Assembly (NCBI GenBank): GCA_013289665.1 | Contig: JABCZN010000004.1 | Coordinates: 124,001-188,000, forward strand | Direction of reading: 5' to 3' | DNA from: Acidobacteriota bacterium | GTDB lineage: Bacteria; Acidobacteriota; Terriglobia; Acidiferrales; UBA7541 | DNA: 64,000 nt | Shown here: positions 24,976-33,998 of the stretch, piece after piece | Position numbering within the stretch: the stretch's first letter is position 1 | Layout: every line of letters starts with the position of its first letter | Notes under the pieces: generated by a model | The model's input: the letters and a program-made list of their open reading frames with translations, nothing else | Databases searched by the model: none | Told to the model about the DNA's origin: nothing | Position numbers and translations under genes: made by a program

Positions 24976-25068
24976 GGCGAGGGAGGGTAGCCTGGCTCTC
25001 GGCGATGAAGCCGAATACAGTGGCGGGACCGCGGCCGATTTGCACGGCACTTCCCCACTTCCCTTGCC
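24976..25068 (-). ncRNA. Cobalamin riboswitch upstream of btuF (compact type)
   Basis: About 93 bases on the minus strand: GGGAAGTGCCGTGCAAATCGG, then CCCGCCACTGT, then GAGAGCCAGGCTACC, the variant B12 box at 24986-25000. GGCAAGGGA and TCCCTCGCC (8 of 9 pairs) close the P1 stem. It lacks the long peripheral helices of the btuB riboswitch and leads into a terminator, so ligand binding should stop transcription of btuFCD. Confidence 0.85.
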
Positions 25069-25085
25069 TGCTGAATGTCCAAAAC

Positions 25086-25114
25086 AGTTTACGAGGCGCC
25101 GGGAGGTGTGTCAA
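25086..25114 (-). promoter_or_regulatory. Sigma-70-type promoter for the btuFCD transcript
   Basis: A perfect TTGACA (-35, 25109-25114) and TAAACT (-10, 25086-25091) are 17 bases apart on the minus strand. The start site would fall about 10 bases before the riboswitch P1 stem. Spacing and position both fit. Confidence 0.75.
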
Positions 25115-25394
25115 TCGAGGACGGGATTTTGGGTGGATCAGACGCGCTGGTTCACTTCCGGATTCAGGACCGCCTCCTCGATTCGAGCGAAAAGAGTCTT
25201 GGGGTGAAGGGCTTCGATCGGTAGCCGAGCACTCCAGCCGCCTGGCAACGTCCCGTGTCTTCGCCCATGGCGCGAGTTTGAGGTGATGGAAACAATCATC
25301 GCGCCGCAGCATCCCGAGCAAGCGAACTCGGTATACAATCCTCTCAAGTTCTTGAAACCTAGATGAGCGAAATGCCTCGGGAGGCGTTGCGAAT
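25115..25394. other. Intergenic region between btuF promoter and the GT2 gene
   Basis: About 280 bases between divergent transcripts. I see no ORF with coding character. GGGAGG at 25379-25384 serves as the ribosome-binding site of the GT2 gene. No clear plus-strand promoter was found. Confidence 0.4.
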
Positions 25395-26630
25395 ATGGCC
25401 CCGATACTTCTCTGGCTCGTCATGGTCCTTTGCCTGCTGATTTCCGTCGTCAAGTACGTGATGGGAATCATCTTGAAGCTATCGTTCCCCAGCACGCAAA
25501 TCCGGAAAGACTACAGCTACCGGCCCACCGTCAGTGTTTTGATGCCCTGCTTCAACGAAGGCAAGACGGTGTATGAAACGATCGAAAGCATCAGCAAATG
25601 CAATTATCCGAACGAGAAGTTCGAAGTCATCGCCCAGGACGACTGTTCCGTTGATGACAGCTACGAGTGGGTGCTCAAAGCCCAGCGAGATTTCACGAAC
25701 ATCCGCATCCGCACCGGCCGGAACGCGGCCAATAGCGGGAAGGCGCGCACGGTCTGCAACGCGCTCGAGCATTCCTCCGCCGACATCATCATCTCGATCG
25801 ATTCAGATTGCATTTTCCACGAAGACGCGATTCGCGAGCTGACCGCCTGCTTCTCCGAGCCGCGAATCGGGTCGGTGGGTGGCAGGGTGGGCGTCCGGAA
25901 TCCGAACGACAGCATAATCACCGGCATTCAGGCGGTCGTTTACTACTCGGCGTTTCAACTTTACAAAATTCCCGAGAACTGGACGCGGAGTGTTTGTTGC
26001 ATCAGCGGATGCCTGTTCGCCATCCGGCGCGAATTGCTGCTGGAGATCGAGCCCGCGATCCGCGCGCGGCATTGGTTCGGCATTCCAGTGAATCAGGGTG
26101 AAGACCGGTTCCTGACTCATCAAACCTTGCTGCGCGGCTACGGGACATACATCAATAATGACGCGCTTTGCTGGACCACTGTCCCCGATACGCTCTCCGT
26201 CCTTTTCAAGCAGCAATTGCGGTGGCGCCGAAGCATCGTGCGCGATTTTTTCTACACGCTTCGAACACTTCCGCGACATGTCTGGAAACTGCACCCGAAC
26301 ACCGTGTTCACGTTGGTGCTTACGCCGCTTGGTGCAATCGTTGCCTTTCTGGTCGCCGTAACGATGCTCTCCTCAGACCCCCTGGCGTGGGCAGGACCGC
26401 TGCCCTTGCTGACGGCGCTTGGAATCGGAGCGGTACTGACCTGGGTGATCAAGAAATACAGTGCGCGAGAAGCGCTGGCCCACCCGCTGGTGTTTGGGGC
26501 ATATGTCGCATGGTCGCTGGTGAGCAGCTTGTTTCTGACGCCTCTGGCCCTGTGTACGATGGATTCCGCAGACTGGGGAACGCGAACCAAAGAAGAACAA
26601 GAGGTGCTGCTTGCCAACCCTGACCGCTGA
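25395..26630 (+). CDS. Processive family 2 glycosyltransferase (hyaluronan/chitin-synthase-like)
   Basis: 411 aa. One N-terminal membrane helix (about 5-28), a cytoplasmic GT2 domain (about 45-290) and three or four C-terminal helices. Catalytic marks of processive inverting synthases are present: SVLMPCFNEGKTVYETIES, QDDCSVDD, the metal-binding SIDSDC, GEDRF for the base, and QQLRWRRS as the Q(x)xRW motif. Family members extrude polymers such as hyaluronan, chitin or poly-GlcNAc through their own membrane pore. The next two genes encode a coiled-coil inner-membrane protein and a TolC-like protein, with this stop overlapping the next start by 20 bases, so the product is probably a secreted polysaccharide. 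The sugar is unknown. Confidence 0.88.
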   Translation: MAPILLWLVMVLCLLISVVKYVMGIILKLSFPSTQIRKDYSYRPTVSVLMPCFNEGKTVYETIESISKCNYPNEKFEVIAQDDCSVDDSYEWVLKAQRDFTNIRIRTGRNAANSGKARTVCNALEHSSADIIISIDSDCIFHEDAIRELTACFSEPRIGSVGGRVGVRNPNDSIITGIQAVVYYSAFQLYKIPENWTRSVCCISGCLFAIRRELLLEIEPAIRARHWFGIPVNQGEDRFLTHQTLLRGYGTYINNDALCWTTVPDTLSVLFKQQLRWRRSIVRDFFYTLRTLPRHVWKLHPNTVFTLVLTPLGAIVAFLVAVTMLSSDPLAWAGPLPLLTALGIGAVLTWVIKKYSAREALAHPLVFGAYVAWSLVSSLFLTPLALCTMDSADWGTRTKEEQEVLLANPDR

Positions 26631-27696
26631 TACTCCACCCGCGCAACCGAAAAAAGCCCCCCCGCGGCAATCGTTTCATTACAAAGTCGTGATTTCGCTT
26701 TACCGCGTATTCGCTATAACGGTGCTGTATCTGGTGCTTGGCGGCATCCTCGCTTATGCCTTCGTGATGGGATTTTATGCGGTAAGCAACTCGTGGGCCG
26801 CGCCGCTGATCCTTTCTGCGGTCGACGAGAAAAGCCTCGACTTCCGGCAAAAGCTGGTGACCAGCCAGCAAACCATCGAAGACTTGAAGGTAGACTCGCA
26901 AAAACTGGAAAGCGGCATTGCTGAGATGAAAAAGCACCGGTCGGCGCTGCTGGCGCTCGAGCCTCAACTTCAAGTGGCGATTGAACGCGAGCGGACGCAC
27001 AACCGGGCCATCGGCCCGCAACTCGCCGCACTGGACACAGAGAAGCAGGCCGACAACGTAAAAACACGAGCGGTGCTTAAGCAACTCAAGGAAATCGAGT
27101 CCAACATCAACAAGGACCTGGCCTCCGGCCTGATTACAAAAGGCGACGCAGCCACCCAGTTGTCCGCGCTGAATCAGGCCGAGAATGCTTACACAGACAG
27201 CAAAATAGCCGAGGTGCTGCTGACAGACAGCGTCCTGCAGAAGAACACGACGGGCACAGATTCGCTCGACGTTCTGGAAAAGCAGGCGGAATTGCGCTCC
27301 GAAGCCGCTCAGCTCGATGTGGCGATTAACGTCGCCGATAAGCAGCTGCAGGAAGAATCGCGGCAGATTGACCGGTTGCGGGATGCCATTCGCACGGCCA
27401 AACAAAGCCCGTATTATCTGAACGCGGAGGGTGGCAAGACGCTGTACTTCGCATTCGTTCCTTATGACAATCAGGCCAGCGCGGTGGCCGGGCGGTTGGT
27501 TTACGACTGCTACCTCAACATGTTCGCGTGCCGCAAAGTAGGCACGGTGAACCAGATATTCGCGGGCGAAGAAACCGCCGTGCATCCCATCTTCAAAACC
27601 AACATTCGCGGATTCCTGATGCAGATGAATCTCGACCACCCGGAATCCGCGAAGTCCAAGACCGTGTTCCTCGGCCGAAAGCCGCTATTGTTCTGA
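26611..27696 (+). CDS. Membrane-anchored coiled-coil (HlyD/Wzz-like) protein of a polysaccharide export locus
   Basis: 361 aa. It starts at a TTG with GAGG ahead, overlapping the end of the GT2 gene. A Pro-rich cytoplasmic tail is followed by a membrane helix (about 32-60), long coiled coils (about 75-290, rich in QKLxxSQQxIEDLK-type heptads) and a compact C-terminal domain (about 295-361, LYFAFVPYDNQASAVAGRLV). The layout recalls membrane-fusion or co-polymerase proteins that bridge the periplasm. No lipoyl domain is obvious. It probably links the synthase in the inner membrane to the TolC-like product of the next gene. It matches no named family I know. Confidence 0.7.
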   Translation: MPTLTADTPPAQPKKAPPRQSFHYKVVISLYRVFAITVLYLVLGGILAYAFVMGFYAVSNSWAAPLILSAVDEKSLDFRQKLVTSQQTIEDLKVDSQKLESGIAEMKKHRSALLALEPQLQVAIERERTHNRAIGPQLAALDTEKQADNVKTRAVLKQLKEIESNINKDLASGLITKGDAATQLSALNQAENAYTDSKIAEVLLTDSVLQKNTTGTDSLDVLEKQAELRSEAAQLDVAINVADKQLQEESRQIDRLRDAIRTAKQSPYYLNAEGGKTLYFAFVPYDNQASAVAGRLVYDCYLNMFACRKVGTVNQIFAGEETAVHPIFKTNIRGFLMQMNLDHPESAKSKTVFLGRKPLLF

Positions 27697-27706
27697 GGTG
27701 AACCCC

Positions 27707-28768
27707 ATGATCAGGAATCCCTGGAAAACTGTGCTCGCAGCAGCCTTGCTCTGCGCGGTCCCGGCGATTGCGAGTGGCCAACAAGATCAGCAGGCCTACT
27801 GCAAGTACGCGATGGAACAGGCGCAAGCGCAACGAGACCTGCTGCGCACGCCGGCGGCCACGGCAGGGTTCACGCAACCCGAGACCGGGCTGCCCATGCA
27901 ACTGGTTGGGGGCGCAACCCTGGGCCTTTCCGATGTCCGGAAAGCTGAGCTGACCATGGATGTTGCCCGCAAAAACTGCGAACTCTACAAGGCCACCACG
28001 GGAGCTCAGCAGGAAATCCAGTACGCGCTGTCCGGCCTGGAGAAAGCAGCCCTCCTCAACCGGCTCACTCTGATCGAACAGGCCGCAAAATCACTGGACA
28101 CGCTGATCGCGCAGACCGCGAAGATGCTGGAGGCACAGAATGCTACGCAGCTGATGCTTTTCACACTGCAGACAACAAAGATCAAACTGGAGGCTGACCG
28201 CGCCGACACTCGCTTGAAACTTTCCGCTATCTATCTTCCGCCGCTGAGCGATCAACCGTTGAAAGAGGTAGTGGCGCAAAAACAAAGCAGCGAGGAGGGT
28301 GCGCAGAGGGTGCTGGCGAAACTGAGCCGGCAGAATAATTGGGATGTTGCCCTCACCGTTGGCGTCCATCAACAGGTAAATCCGATTGCCCAGGGTGCGC
28401 AGCCGTATGGGCAGGTCTCCATCAACTACAACCTTGCCAGCCACGCGATCAACAAGCATCTGGATCGTGCCGTCGAAGCACACGACGAATGGAAAAAAGT
28501 TGAGGAGAACGATGTTGTGCGGCAGATGGAGGTCCTGCGGCAGCAGTTGGTGGATTGCGTAACGGTGCAGGAGATTAAACTCAAGTCCCTTGAGGAAGAA
28601 AACAAGCAGATCGAAAAAAACCTTCAGCTGGTTGCGGCGCCCGACACTTCCGCGGCCTTCGATTTCCACAATCAATTGGCCGCCACCCAACTCGTGCTGC
28701 AAATCGAGACCGCCGACGCGTCCTTCCGAATCGACCACTTGCGCGAGTACCTGGTAAAAAATTTCTGA
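27707..28768 (+). CDS. TolC-like secreted protein of the polysaccharide locus
   Basis: 353 aa. Signal peptide (MIRNPWKTVLAAALLCAVPAIASG) followed by long alpha-helical stretches broken by short beta segments (WDVALTVGVHQQVNP, YGQVSINYNLASHA), the pattern of outer-membrane efflux (TolC/OprM) protomers. It is shorter than the usual 420-480 and seems to hold one set of strands clearly. ATG 27707 is preferred over GTG 27698 because GAGGTG is then at good spacing. It follows the coiled-coil gene by ten bases. Proposed role: the outer-membrane exit for the polymer. A periplasmic helical scaffold is the alternative. Confidence 0.65.
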   Translation: MIRNPWKTVLAAALLCAVPAIASGQQDQQAYCKYAMEQAQAQRDLLRTPAATAGFTQPETGLPMQLVGGATLGLSDVRKAELTMDVARKNCELYKATTGAQQEIQYALSGLEKAALLNRLTLIEQAAKSLDTLIAQTAKMLEAQNATQLMLFTLQTTKIKLEADRADTRLKLSAIYLPPLSDQPLKEVVAQKQSSEEGAQRVLAKLSRQNNWDVALTVGVHQQVNPIAQGAQPYGQVSINYNLASHAINKHLDRAVEAHDEWKKVEENDVVRQMEVLRQQLVDCVTVQEIKLKSLEEENKQIEKNLQLVAAPDTSAAFDFHNQLAATQLVLQIETADASFRIDHLREYLVKNF

Positions 28769-28874
28769 GAGAGTGGCCTCTCTCGTTGGGGCGTGGAGAA
28801 GGGTGTCAAAAAATAGAAATTGGGAATCGAAGACAAACGTCGTTAGTTCTTGAAGATGCCGAAGTGTGAATCCT

Positions 28875-28918
28875 AAAAGAATGAAAAGAAAACCGCCCGG
28901 CTCGGGGAGTAGCCGGGC
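28875..28918 (-). terminator. Rho-independent terminator of the HExxE-repeat protein gene
   Basis: GCCCGGCT and AGCCGGGC form an eight-pair stem with an eight-base loop; on the minus strand GGTTTTCTTTTCATTCTTTT follows. It ends the minus-strand gene at 28962 and lies between convergent genes. Confidence 0.75.
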
Positions 28919-28961
28919 CGCTTACGCCACGCTAAAGCGTTAGCGAGTGGTCAAATGCGCT

Positions 28962-30980
28962 TCAGAAGCCCTGCGAGCAGGCGCCGGCTCCGGAGAGACT
29001 TTGATTGCTCCACAGGGTCTGCACCGGATACGCGCGGCCGTCGTTTCCGATCATGTTGAAGGGCGCGCCGGGGATTTGGAGTCCGTCGCCGACCCAGGCG
29101 CACTTGTCGCCGATCTCCCAGCCCTGGTAATCGAACCAGCCGCCGTTCTCTACCTGGCCGGTTGTTGACTCGGCGCCCGGATCGGTGAGGGTTTCCGCGA
29201 TCTCGTGGCCGAGCACGATGGTGACTCCGTCAACATCCCCCGTGGGCGCGGGATTGACGAAGTCCTTTCCGCAACCGCCGCCTGCGTTCAACACGTAAGG
29301 CATATTGGTGAACGCGATGCCCTGCTCGACGCCGGGATAACCCGTAGGCGTCGTGAAATCGTGCCAAGCGCAATATTGACTTTGATTGAAGCCTGCATCG
29401 TTGAACTTCTGCGGAGTGGCGATGACGAAATTGGAATCGGTCAGATCGGCCGCATGGAAAAATGTCACCGCTCGCGCGGCTTCGCGTGCCAGGTCAATGG
29501 GTGCCAGATTGTCGTGAGTGGGATTGGTGTTGTCGTGCCAAACGCCCGCGAGTTGCTGCTTCGGGTTGCCGATCGTCGAATAGTTGCCGTTGTAATTGGA
29601 TTGATAATACTGGGTGGCGATATCTCCCCAGGTTGTGCCGCCCATGGCTGCGATGAATCTGATCATCAGCTCGCCTGCGCCGTCCGGATCGTTTGCGGGG
29701 TTGCCCACCGAGGTGTGATCGAATGCGTTTGGCTGACCCCAACCCCAGAAGACAAGATAGATCTTGGGACTGACCTGGACGTGCCCGCCGAAATAGGCCA
29801 TGTTGACGGGCATGGGCTGCCCCGCCGCGACGCCCGGCGGGCACGTGGGGAGGGTCATGCAGATATCAATCGCGGGCGGTGTGATGCCTGCTGCTGGCAT
29901 GGCGTGAGGATTCGCCGGAGCAGAGCGTACACAGCCTTGGCCGGTTGCGTCGAATGACTTGTTGCTCCACAGGGGTTGCACCGCGAACGAGGTGTGATTA
30001 TCCATGGGAACATTGGCGAGGTTGGTCCAGGCGCACTTGTCGCCGTTCTCACTGCCCTGAGCATCGTTCCAGCCATCCTGGATGCTGGCAAAATTGTCCG
30101 GGTCGGTGACCGCTTCGGCGTATTCGTGCCCGGTGACGATGCTGTAGCCGTCGAAAACCCCGTGGCCAAAGCTGTCGCTGATCACGTTCACGGAATTCAT
30201 GCCGCAGCCGCCGGTGCCGAGGCCCGGCCAATTCATGTTGAGAAATGGGATGAAGGCGTATTGCAGGCGGTACGGATTGCCGAGGCCATCGACGCTGGTG
30301 GTCTGCGTGTGATAGCCGCAATAAACCGGCTGACCCGTGGCAATGGAGGTTGGTGGTGTAAGGATGATGTAGGTGGCCTGCGAATTGTAATTGAAGTGTG
30401 CGGATGCGCGAATCGCTTCCATGGCGAGCGGATCATCGGCCACGTTTTCAGCCAAGCCGAGAGCGATGATGTCACTGGGAACCGGCGTCGTGTCGGTCCA
30501 CACACCTTTGAGTTGTTTCCTTGGGTTGGTGACGTACCCGCTGCCGTTGGCGTTGGCGCAACTGGTGGCTCCGGCAGGGACGGTGTTGCAGTATTCCGTC
30601 TGGATGGCGGCCCAGGACGTACCGCCAAGATTGGTCAAAAACGAGGTCACGTAGGTTTGTAACTGCTGGCTCGTGTACTGCTTTCCATTAACGTCCGTGG
30701 TGGTGAATCCGTTCGCCCAATCGGGCCCCCAGAAGATCAGATAGATCCCCGGCGTGGTCTCGACGCCGATGGCGCCCGCCCCTGCATTGCCACCGTGATA
30801 GATAAGATCGTTCGACGCCGAGCTGAGGTTGGGTGACTGCCCTGCGGCCCAAAAGAAGTGCTTTTGATTCGTCGCGCCCCATGCTTGGGTGGTGATCACG
30901 GCCAGCGAGATGGTGAGAACTGCGAGCACTCGCGAGACAAGGGCCGGTAGAGGTTTGAGGATTGTAGTAAACATAGCCAT
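28962..30980 (-). CDS. Secreted protein with two Exordium-like HExxE modules
   Basis: 672 aa. A signal peptide (about 1-36, ending TQAWGA) is followed by two homologous halves. Each has an opening strand (GIYLIFWGPDWANG about 78; KIYLVFWGWGQPNA about 410), a conserved KQLKGVWTDT / KQQLAGVWHDN segment, a Cys-Trp/Tyr strand (YCGYHTQ / YCAWHDF), and a HEYAEAVTDP / HEIAETLTDP motif, then GWND...GDKCAW / GWFDYQGWEIGDKCAW and PLWSN / TLWSN. The HEIAE...TDP...EIGDKC pattern resembles plant phosphate-induced/Exordium proteins and suggests a zinc site (HExxE), but activity is not shown. The tandem copy is unusual. It stands alone with its own terminator. Confidence 0.8.
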   Translation of the reverse strand: MAMFTTILKPLPALVSRVLAVLTISLAVITTQAWGATNQKHFFWAAGQSPNLSSASNDLIYHGGNAGAGAIGVETTPGIYLIFWGPDWANGFTTTDVNGKQYTSQQLQTYVTSFLTNLGGTSWAAIQTEYCNTVPAGATSCANANGSGYVTNPRKQLKGVWTDTTPVPSDIIALGLAENVADDPLAMEAIRASAHFNYNSQATYIILTPPTSIATGQPVYCGYHTQTTSVDGLGNPYRLQYAFIPFLNMNWPGLGTGGCGMNSVNVISDSFGHGVFDGYSIVTGHEYAEAVTDPDNFASIQDGWNDAQGSENGDKCAWTNLANVPMDNHTSFAVQPLWSNKSFDATGQGCVRSAPANPHAMPAAGITPPAIDICMTLPTCPPGVAAGQPMPVNMAYFGGHVQVSPKIYLVFWGWGQPNAFDHTSVGNPANDPDGAGELMIRFIAAMGGTTWGDIATQYYQSNYNGNYSTIGNPKQQLAGVWHDNTNPTHDNLAPIDLAREAARAVTFFHAADLTDSNFVIATPQKFNDAGFNQSQYCAWHDFTTPTGYPGVEQGIAFTNMPYVLNAGGGCGKDFVNPAPTGDVDGVTIVLGHEIAETLTDPGAESTTGQVENGGWFDYQGWEIGDKCAWVGDGLQIPGAPFNMIGNDGRAYPVQTLWSNQSLSGAGACSQGF

Positions 30981-31360
30981 CTCCGTGGGGGAATTCCCCG
31001 AATTTGTTATCGAAGCTAGAGGGGGCCTGACAACGATGTGCGCAAGCCTGCGTGGGGTGTGAAGAAATCACGGCCGGGTACGGCAGAAAGCATCCTCACA
31101 AGCTGGCGGCCGACCTGTTGGTCGACCTGAACGATAGCTGAGGCGCGACAGATGTCTATTGGGTGAATACCGGGGATGGCTACCGGAAAATACCTGAGTC
31201 TTTTTAGCTTTGTTTATGAAGTTTATTGAGAACGGGGAGTCAAGTTTGCCTGAAGCAAGCAGTTTTTTGGTTGCCGTCGTGAAATCCCACACACTCTAAA
31301 TTGCTTTGGCAATCACAGCGAATTGCCGATCATTCGGTTAGAGCGGTCGGGTATGTTTCA
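30981..31360. other. Intergenic region, 380 bases
   Basis: Lies between two minus-strand genes. It should carry the promoter and leader of the HExxE-repeat gene; a TTGACT hexamer near 31240 on the minus strand has no good -10 at the right distance. No coding signal or strong hairpin was seen. Confidence 0.35.
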
Positions 31361-32716
31361 TCACCGGGGTTTTTCTACCGCGTCTACGTCCTTATCGCCC
31401 TTGCCCTTGGAGAATACCGGGCTGTTAATCGTTCCGACGATCCGAAAAGGAAATTGCAACTTGCCGTCTTTTAGTGTGGCTCCAGAAAGCCGGGCGACGG
31501 TGTTGGTTAAGAAGCCTTCCTTGGTCGTAATCTCGGCCAAACCGCGATAGTTCAGCTCGTCAGAGCCTGAGACGCTGACGCTGCCCGAGCCGTCCACATC
31601 CACTCCGTAACCGTCTATATCTATCACGCGACTGGAAATGCGCTGATTGTCCAGCTCCAGATCGGTGGTTATCAAATTAAATGCAGAAGGATCATTCTTG
31701 GCCGGGCCGAGATCATTGAAATGCGCCAGCTTCATCAAATTCGCGTTGAGCTTGAGGCTCGGCACCTGGCCGTTGCGCACTGTCACGTGTCCGGCTCCAT
31801 GCATTCCCGCCAAAGGGCGGAGCGAATGCGCAATTTCTCCCGCTAATTTTACTTCCCCTTCCATCTTCCCGGTCATCTTTCCACCGCCGTTTGGGAAGGC
31901 CGCCAGAAGCTGGGCTACATTGACTCCGTTCAGCCGCAAAGTGGTCTTGAAGTTCACGTTCTTCCCCAACAAGTCAAAGGTCAGATCACCTGCAGCACTC
32001 CCGCCATAGACTTCCGCTTTAACCCCCGTGAAAAAAACGTGCCTCGCCTCAAGCCGCAAATTGGATTCCAGATTTTTTGCCTCGACCGCGCCGAAGCGCA
32101 GAAGACCCGCCTTGACGGTGCCCTGGCCATCGGTTGAGGACGAGGAAGGATTGATAATTCCCATCAGGTTCACCTGCTGCAGGTCGCAGGAAATATCGTG
32201 GGCTTCAAAGAAAATGGGACCCGCTGCGTCGGAGGGCAACAGATTCGATGCGACCAATTGCCCCCGCCTGATTTGCACGCTCGAAATCACTCCGAGAGGA
32301 AAGGCATTCTGCGAAGCCTGCGCTTGTGGATTCTCGAAGTTCCAGGGGCCGTCGGGATCTGAAGTCATGTTCAAGACGGGGTCCTCGAGCACGAGGGACT
32401 TGATGACCACTTGCCGGCGAAGGAGGGCAACAAGCCCAAGCTCACCATCAATGCGCGCCACCTGCACGATATAACCGTGCGGAAATATGGGAGGGTTCTT
32501 CACGCCGAAATCATCAATGTGAATGGATAAAGGGAAAAAGGTGAGTGACAGGCGCCCGATTTCGACCTGCTTTCCAGTTTTTTCCTGGAGAAATGAGATC
32601 ACCTGGGGCTTGTAGCGATCCACTTGAATGAGCGCGGGTGAGGCCAAAATAAGCGCGAGCAAGAGTAACGCCGCGATTCCAACAACGATCAGAGCGGTTT
32701 TCCGCCGGATAGCCAC
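31361..32716 (-). CDS. AsmA-family protein
   Basis: About 451 aa. The GTG at 32716 is chosen because GGAGG lies five bases ahead; the frame is open to 32782. An N-terminal membrane anchor (KTALIVVGIAALLLLALILA) is followed by the AsmA N-terminal pattern DRYKPQVISFLQEKTGKQVE and repeated beta strands. The C-terminal AsmA domain has LRLNGVNVAQLLAAFPNGGGK and MTGKMEGEVKL. AsmA-like proteins form periplasmic grooves that move phospholipids towards the outer membrane. It is about half the length of TamB/YhdP types. No partner genes are adjacent. Confidence 0.85.
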   Translation of the reverse strand: MAIRRKTALIVVGIAALLLLALILASPALIQVDRYKPQVISFLQEKTGKQVEIGRLSLTFFPLSIHIDDFGVKNPPIFPHGYIVQVARIDGELGLVALLRRQVVIKSLVLEDPVLNMTSDPDGPWNFENPQAQASQNAFPLGVISSVQIRRGQLVASNLLPSDAAGPIFFEAHDISCDLQQVNLMGIINPSSSSTDGQGTVKAGLLRFGAVEAKNLESNLRLEARHVFFTGVKAEVYGGSAAGDLTFDLLGKNVNFKTTLRLNGVNVAQLLAAFPNGGGKMTGKMEGEVKLAGEIAHSLRPLAGMHGAGHVTVRNGQVPSLKLNANLMKLAHFNDLGPAKNDPSAFNLITTDLELDNQRISSRVIDIDGYGVDVDGSGSVSVSGSDELNYRGLAEITTKEGFLTNTVARLSGATLKDGKLQFPFRIVGTINSPVFSKGKGDKDVDAVEKPR

Positions 32717-33158
32717 AGCGACCTCCAGAATACGGGCGTTTTTTGGTGTAACGAGGAGGCGGTAAGTTGCTCGTCGTTGCACTATTCTTCAGATCGACTA
32801 CATTCGACCCTGCATGTTGGATGAGAACTGGCCCTAACGAGAGGGTATCTATCCAGGCAGGCATTGCACGAGGAGCAGCCTCCCCGATGTCCTCCACGGA
32901 TGAACGAGCCAGGGATCCCCAGCTGAATTGGATGAACTGGCCGTACGACAGTGCTTTTCTCGAGGACGATCATAGCCGGCGCCAGGAAGCGAGTCTGTGC
33001 GGTTCTGTACAGCTTCGCAGGCCGCCCGCCAAGGAAATTATTCGGAACTGGTAATACCGCTCGCGAATGTTGTGCTGGGCCTTACCTTGTTTGACTGGAA
33101 GAGAAACGGTTAGTCGAGAACAAGCCAAGCGCCCGCAAATTTGCGCTGCGTGGCGTGA
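32717..33158. other. Intergenic region, 440 bases
   Basis: Lies between the AsmA gene start and the enoyl-CoA hydratase stop, both on the minus strand. A plus-strand frame at 32887-33054 (54 codons) has no good ribosome-binding site and no recognisable sequence, so I leave it uncalled. The promoter of the AsmA gene should be here but no clear hexamer pair was found. Confidence 0.35.
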
Positions 33159-33998
33159 CTAGCGGTTTTTCCAGTTGGGTTTGCGCTTTTCGCTAAGGGC
33201 GCGGAGGCCCTCCTGGGAGTCTTCAAGGCGGTAGAGTTCGTTGAGGAAAATGTTCATGGAATTGCGGAGGCCGTCCCGGAGAGAGAGGCCCATGCCGCCG
33301 AGAATCGCTTTTTTGGCCATGGTGAGGACCGGACCGGAATGGCCCGCGATGCGGGCGCAGAGATCGTTGACGGTGGCTTCAAGCTGCGCTTCTGGAACGA
33401 GTCGATTGACAATACCCATGTCGAGGGCGCGTTCCGCGGTGACGGGTTCGCCGAGGAGCACGAGTTCGAGCGCGACCTTGGGACCGACGAGGAACGGGAG
33501 AATGGTGGACGCGAGGGGCGGAAAAACGCCGAGCGTGATTTCGGGCTGCGCGAAGCGGGCTTTTGGTGTGGCGATGACCAGATCGCCGAACGCGGCGAGT
33601 TCCGCGCCGCCGCCGATGGCCGGACCGTTGACGACGCAGACGACGGGCTTGGCAGTTTCGAGAATGCCCAAGAAGACGGAGTGAAAAGCATCGAGCATCT
33701 GGAAGACGCGATCGGTGGTGTATTCGCCGACGTCAATGCCACCGCAGAAAACCTTGCAGGCGGAATCGAGGACGATGAGTTTCACGTCCGGGCGCTCGCC
33801 GGCGTGGGCGATGCCATCAAGCAATTCGCGGAGCATGAATTCGTTGAGGAGATTGTGGTCGGGGCGATTGAGGGTCATGCGAGCGGCGCTGGCTTCGATA
33901 CGGAATTTTACATACTGAAAATCGGCGGGGTTGCGGCGGGTGGGATCGGTGCGAACCTCGACATTGCGATCGGCCAGAGTGGTGCGGCGTGCTTCCAC
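33159..33998 (-). CDS. Enoyl-CoA hydratase/isomerase family protein (dienoyl-CoA hydratase-like)
   Basis: 279 aa crotonase-fold enzyme, starting at GTG with AAGGAGA ahead. Marks include RMTLNRPDHNLLNEFML, the oxyanion-hole strand KVFCGGIDVGEYT and VNGPAIGGGAELAAFGDLVIA, then PEITLGVFPP. The GxDVxExT...FHxVF stretch is closer to cyclohexa-1,5-diene-carbonyl-CoA hydratases than to ordinary FadB-type hydratases, but no benzoyl-CoA genes are nearby, so the substrate is open. The N-terminus has about 25 extra basic residues. It stands alone between an AsmA gene and the divergent CBM9-like gene. Confidence 0.85.
   Translation of the reverse strand: MEARRTTLADRNVEVRTDPTRRNPADFQYVKFRIEASAARMTLNRPDHNLLNEFMLRELLDGIAHAGERPDVKLIVLDSACKVFCGGIDVGEYTTDRVFQMLDAFHSVFLGILETAKPVVCVVNGPAIGGGAELAAFGDLVIATPKARFAQPEITLGVFPPLASTILPFLVGPKVALELVLLGEPVTAERALDMGIVNRLVPEAQLEATVNDLCARIAGHSGPVLTMAKKAILGGMGLSLRDGLRNSMNIFLNELYRLEDSQEGLRALSEKRKPNWKNR

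Noticed and set aside
24867..25082. N-terminal extension of the btuF frame
   Set aside because: It would translate the riboswitch and terminator; a GTG with a good ribosome-binding site and signal peptide starts at 24866.
32767..33054. 95-codon plus-strand frame between the AsmA and enoyl-CoA hydratase genes
   Set aside because: No ribosome-binding site at sensible spacing and no recognisable or repeated sequence.
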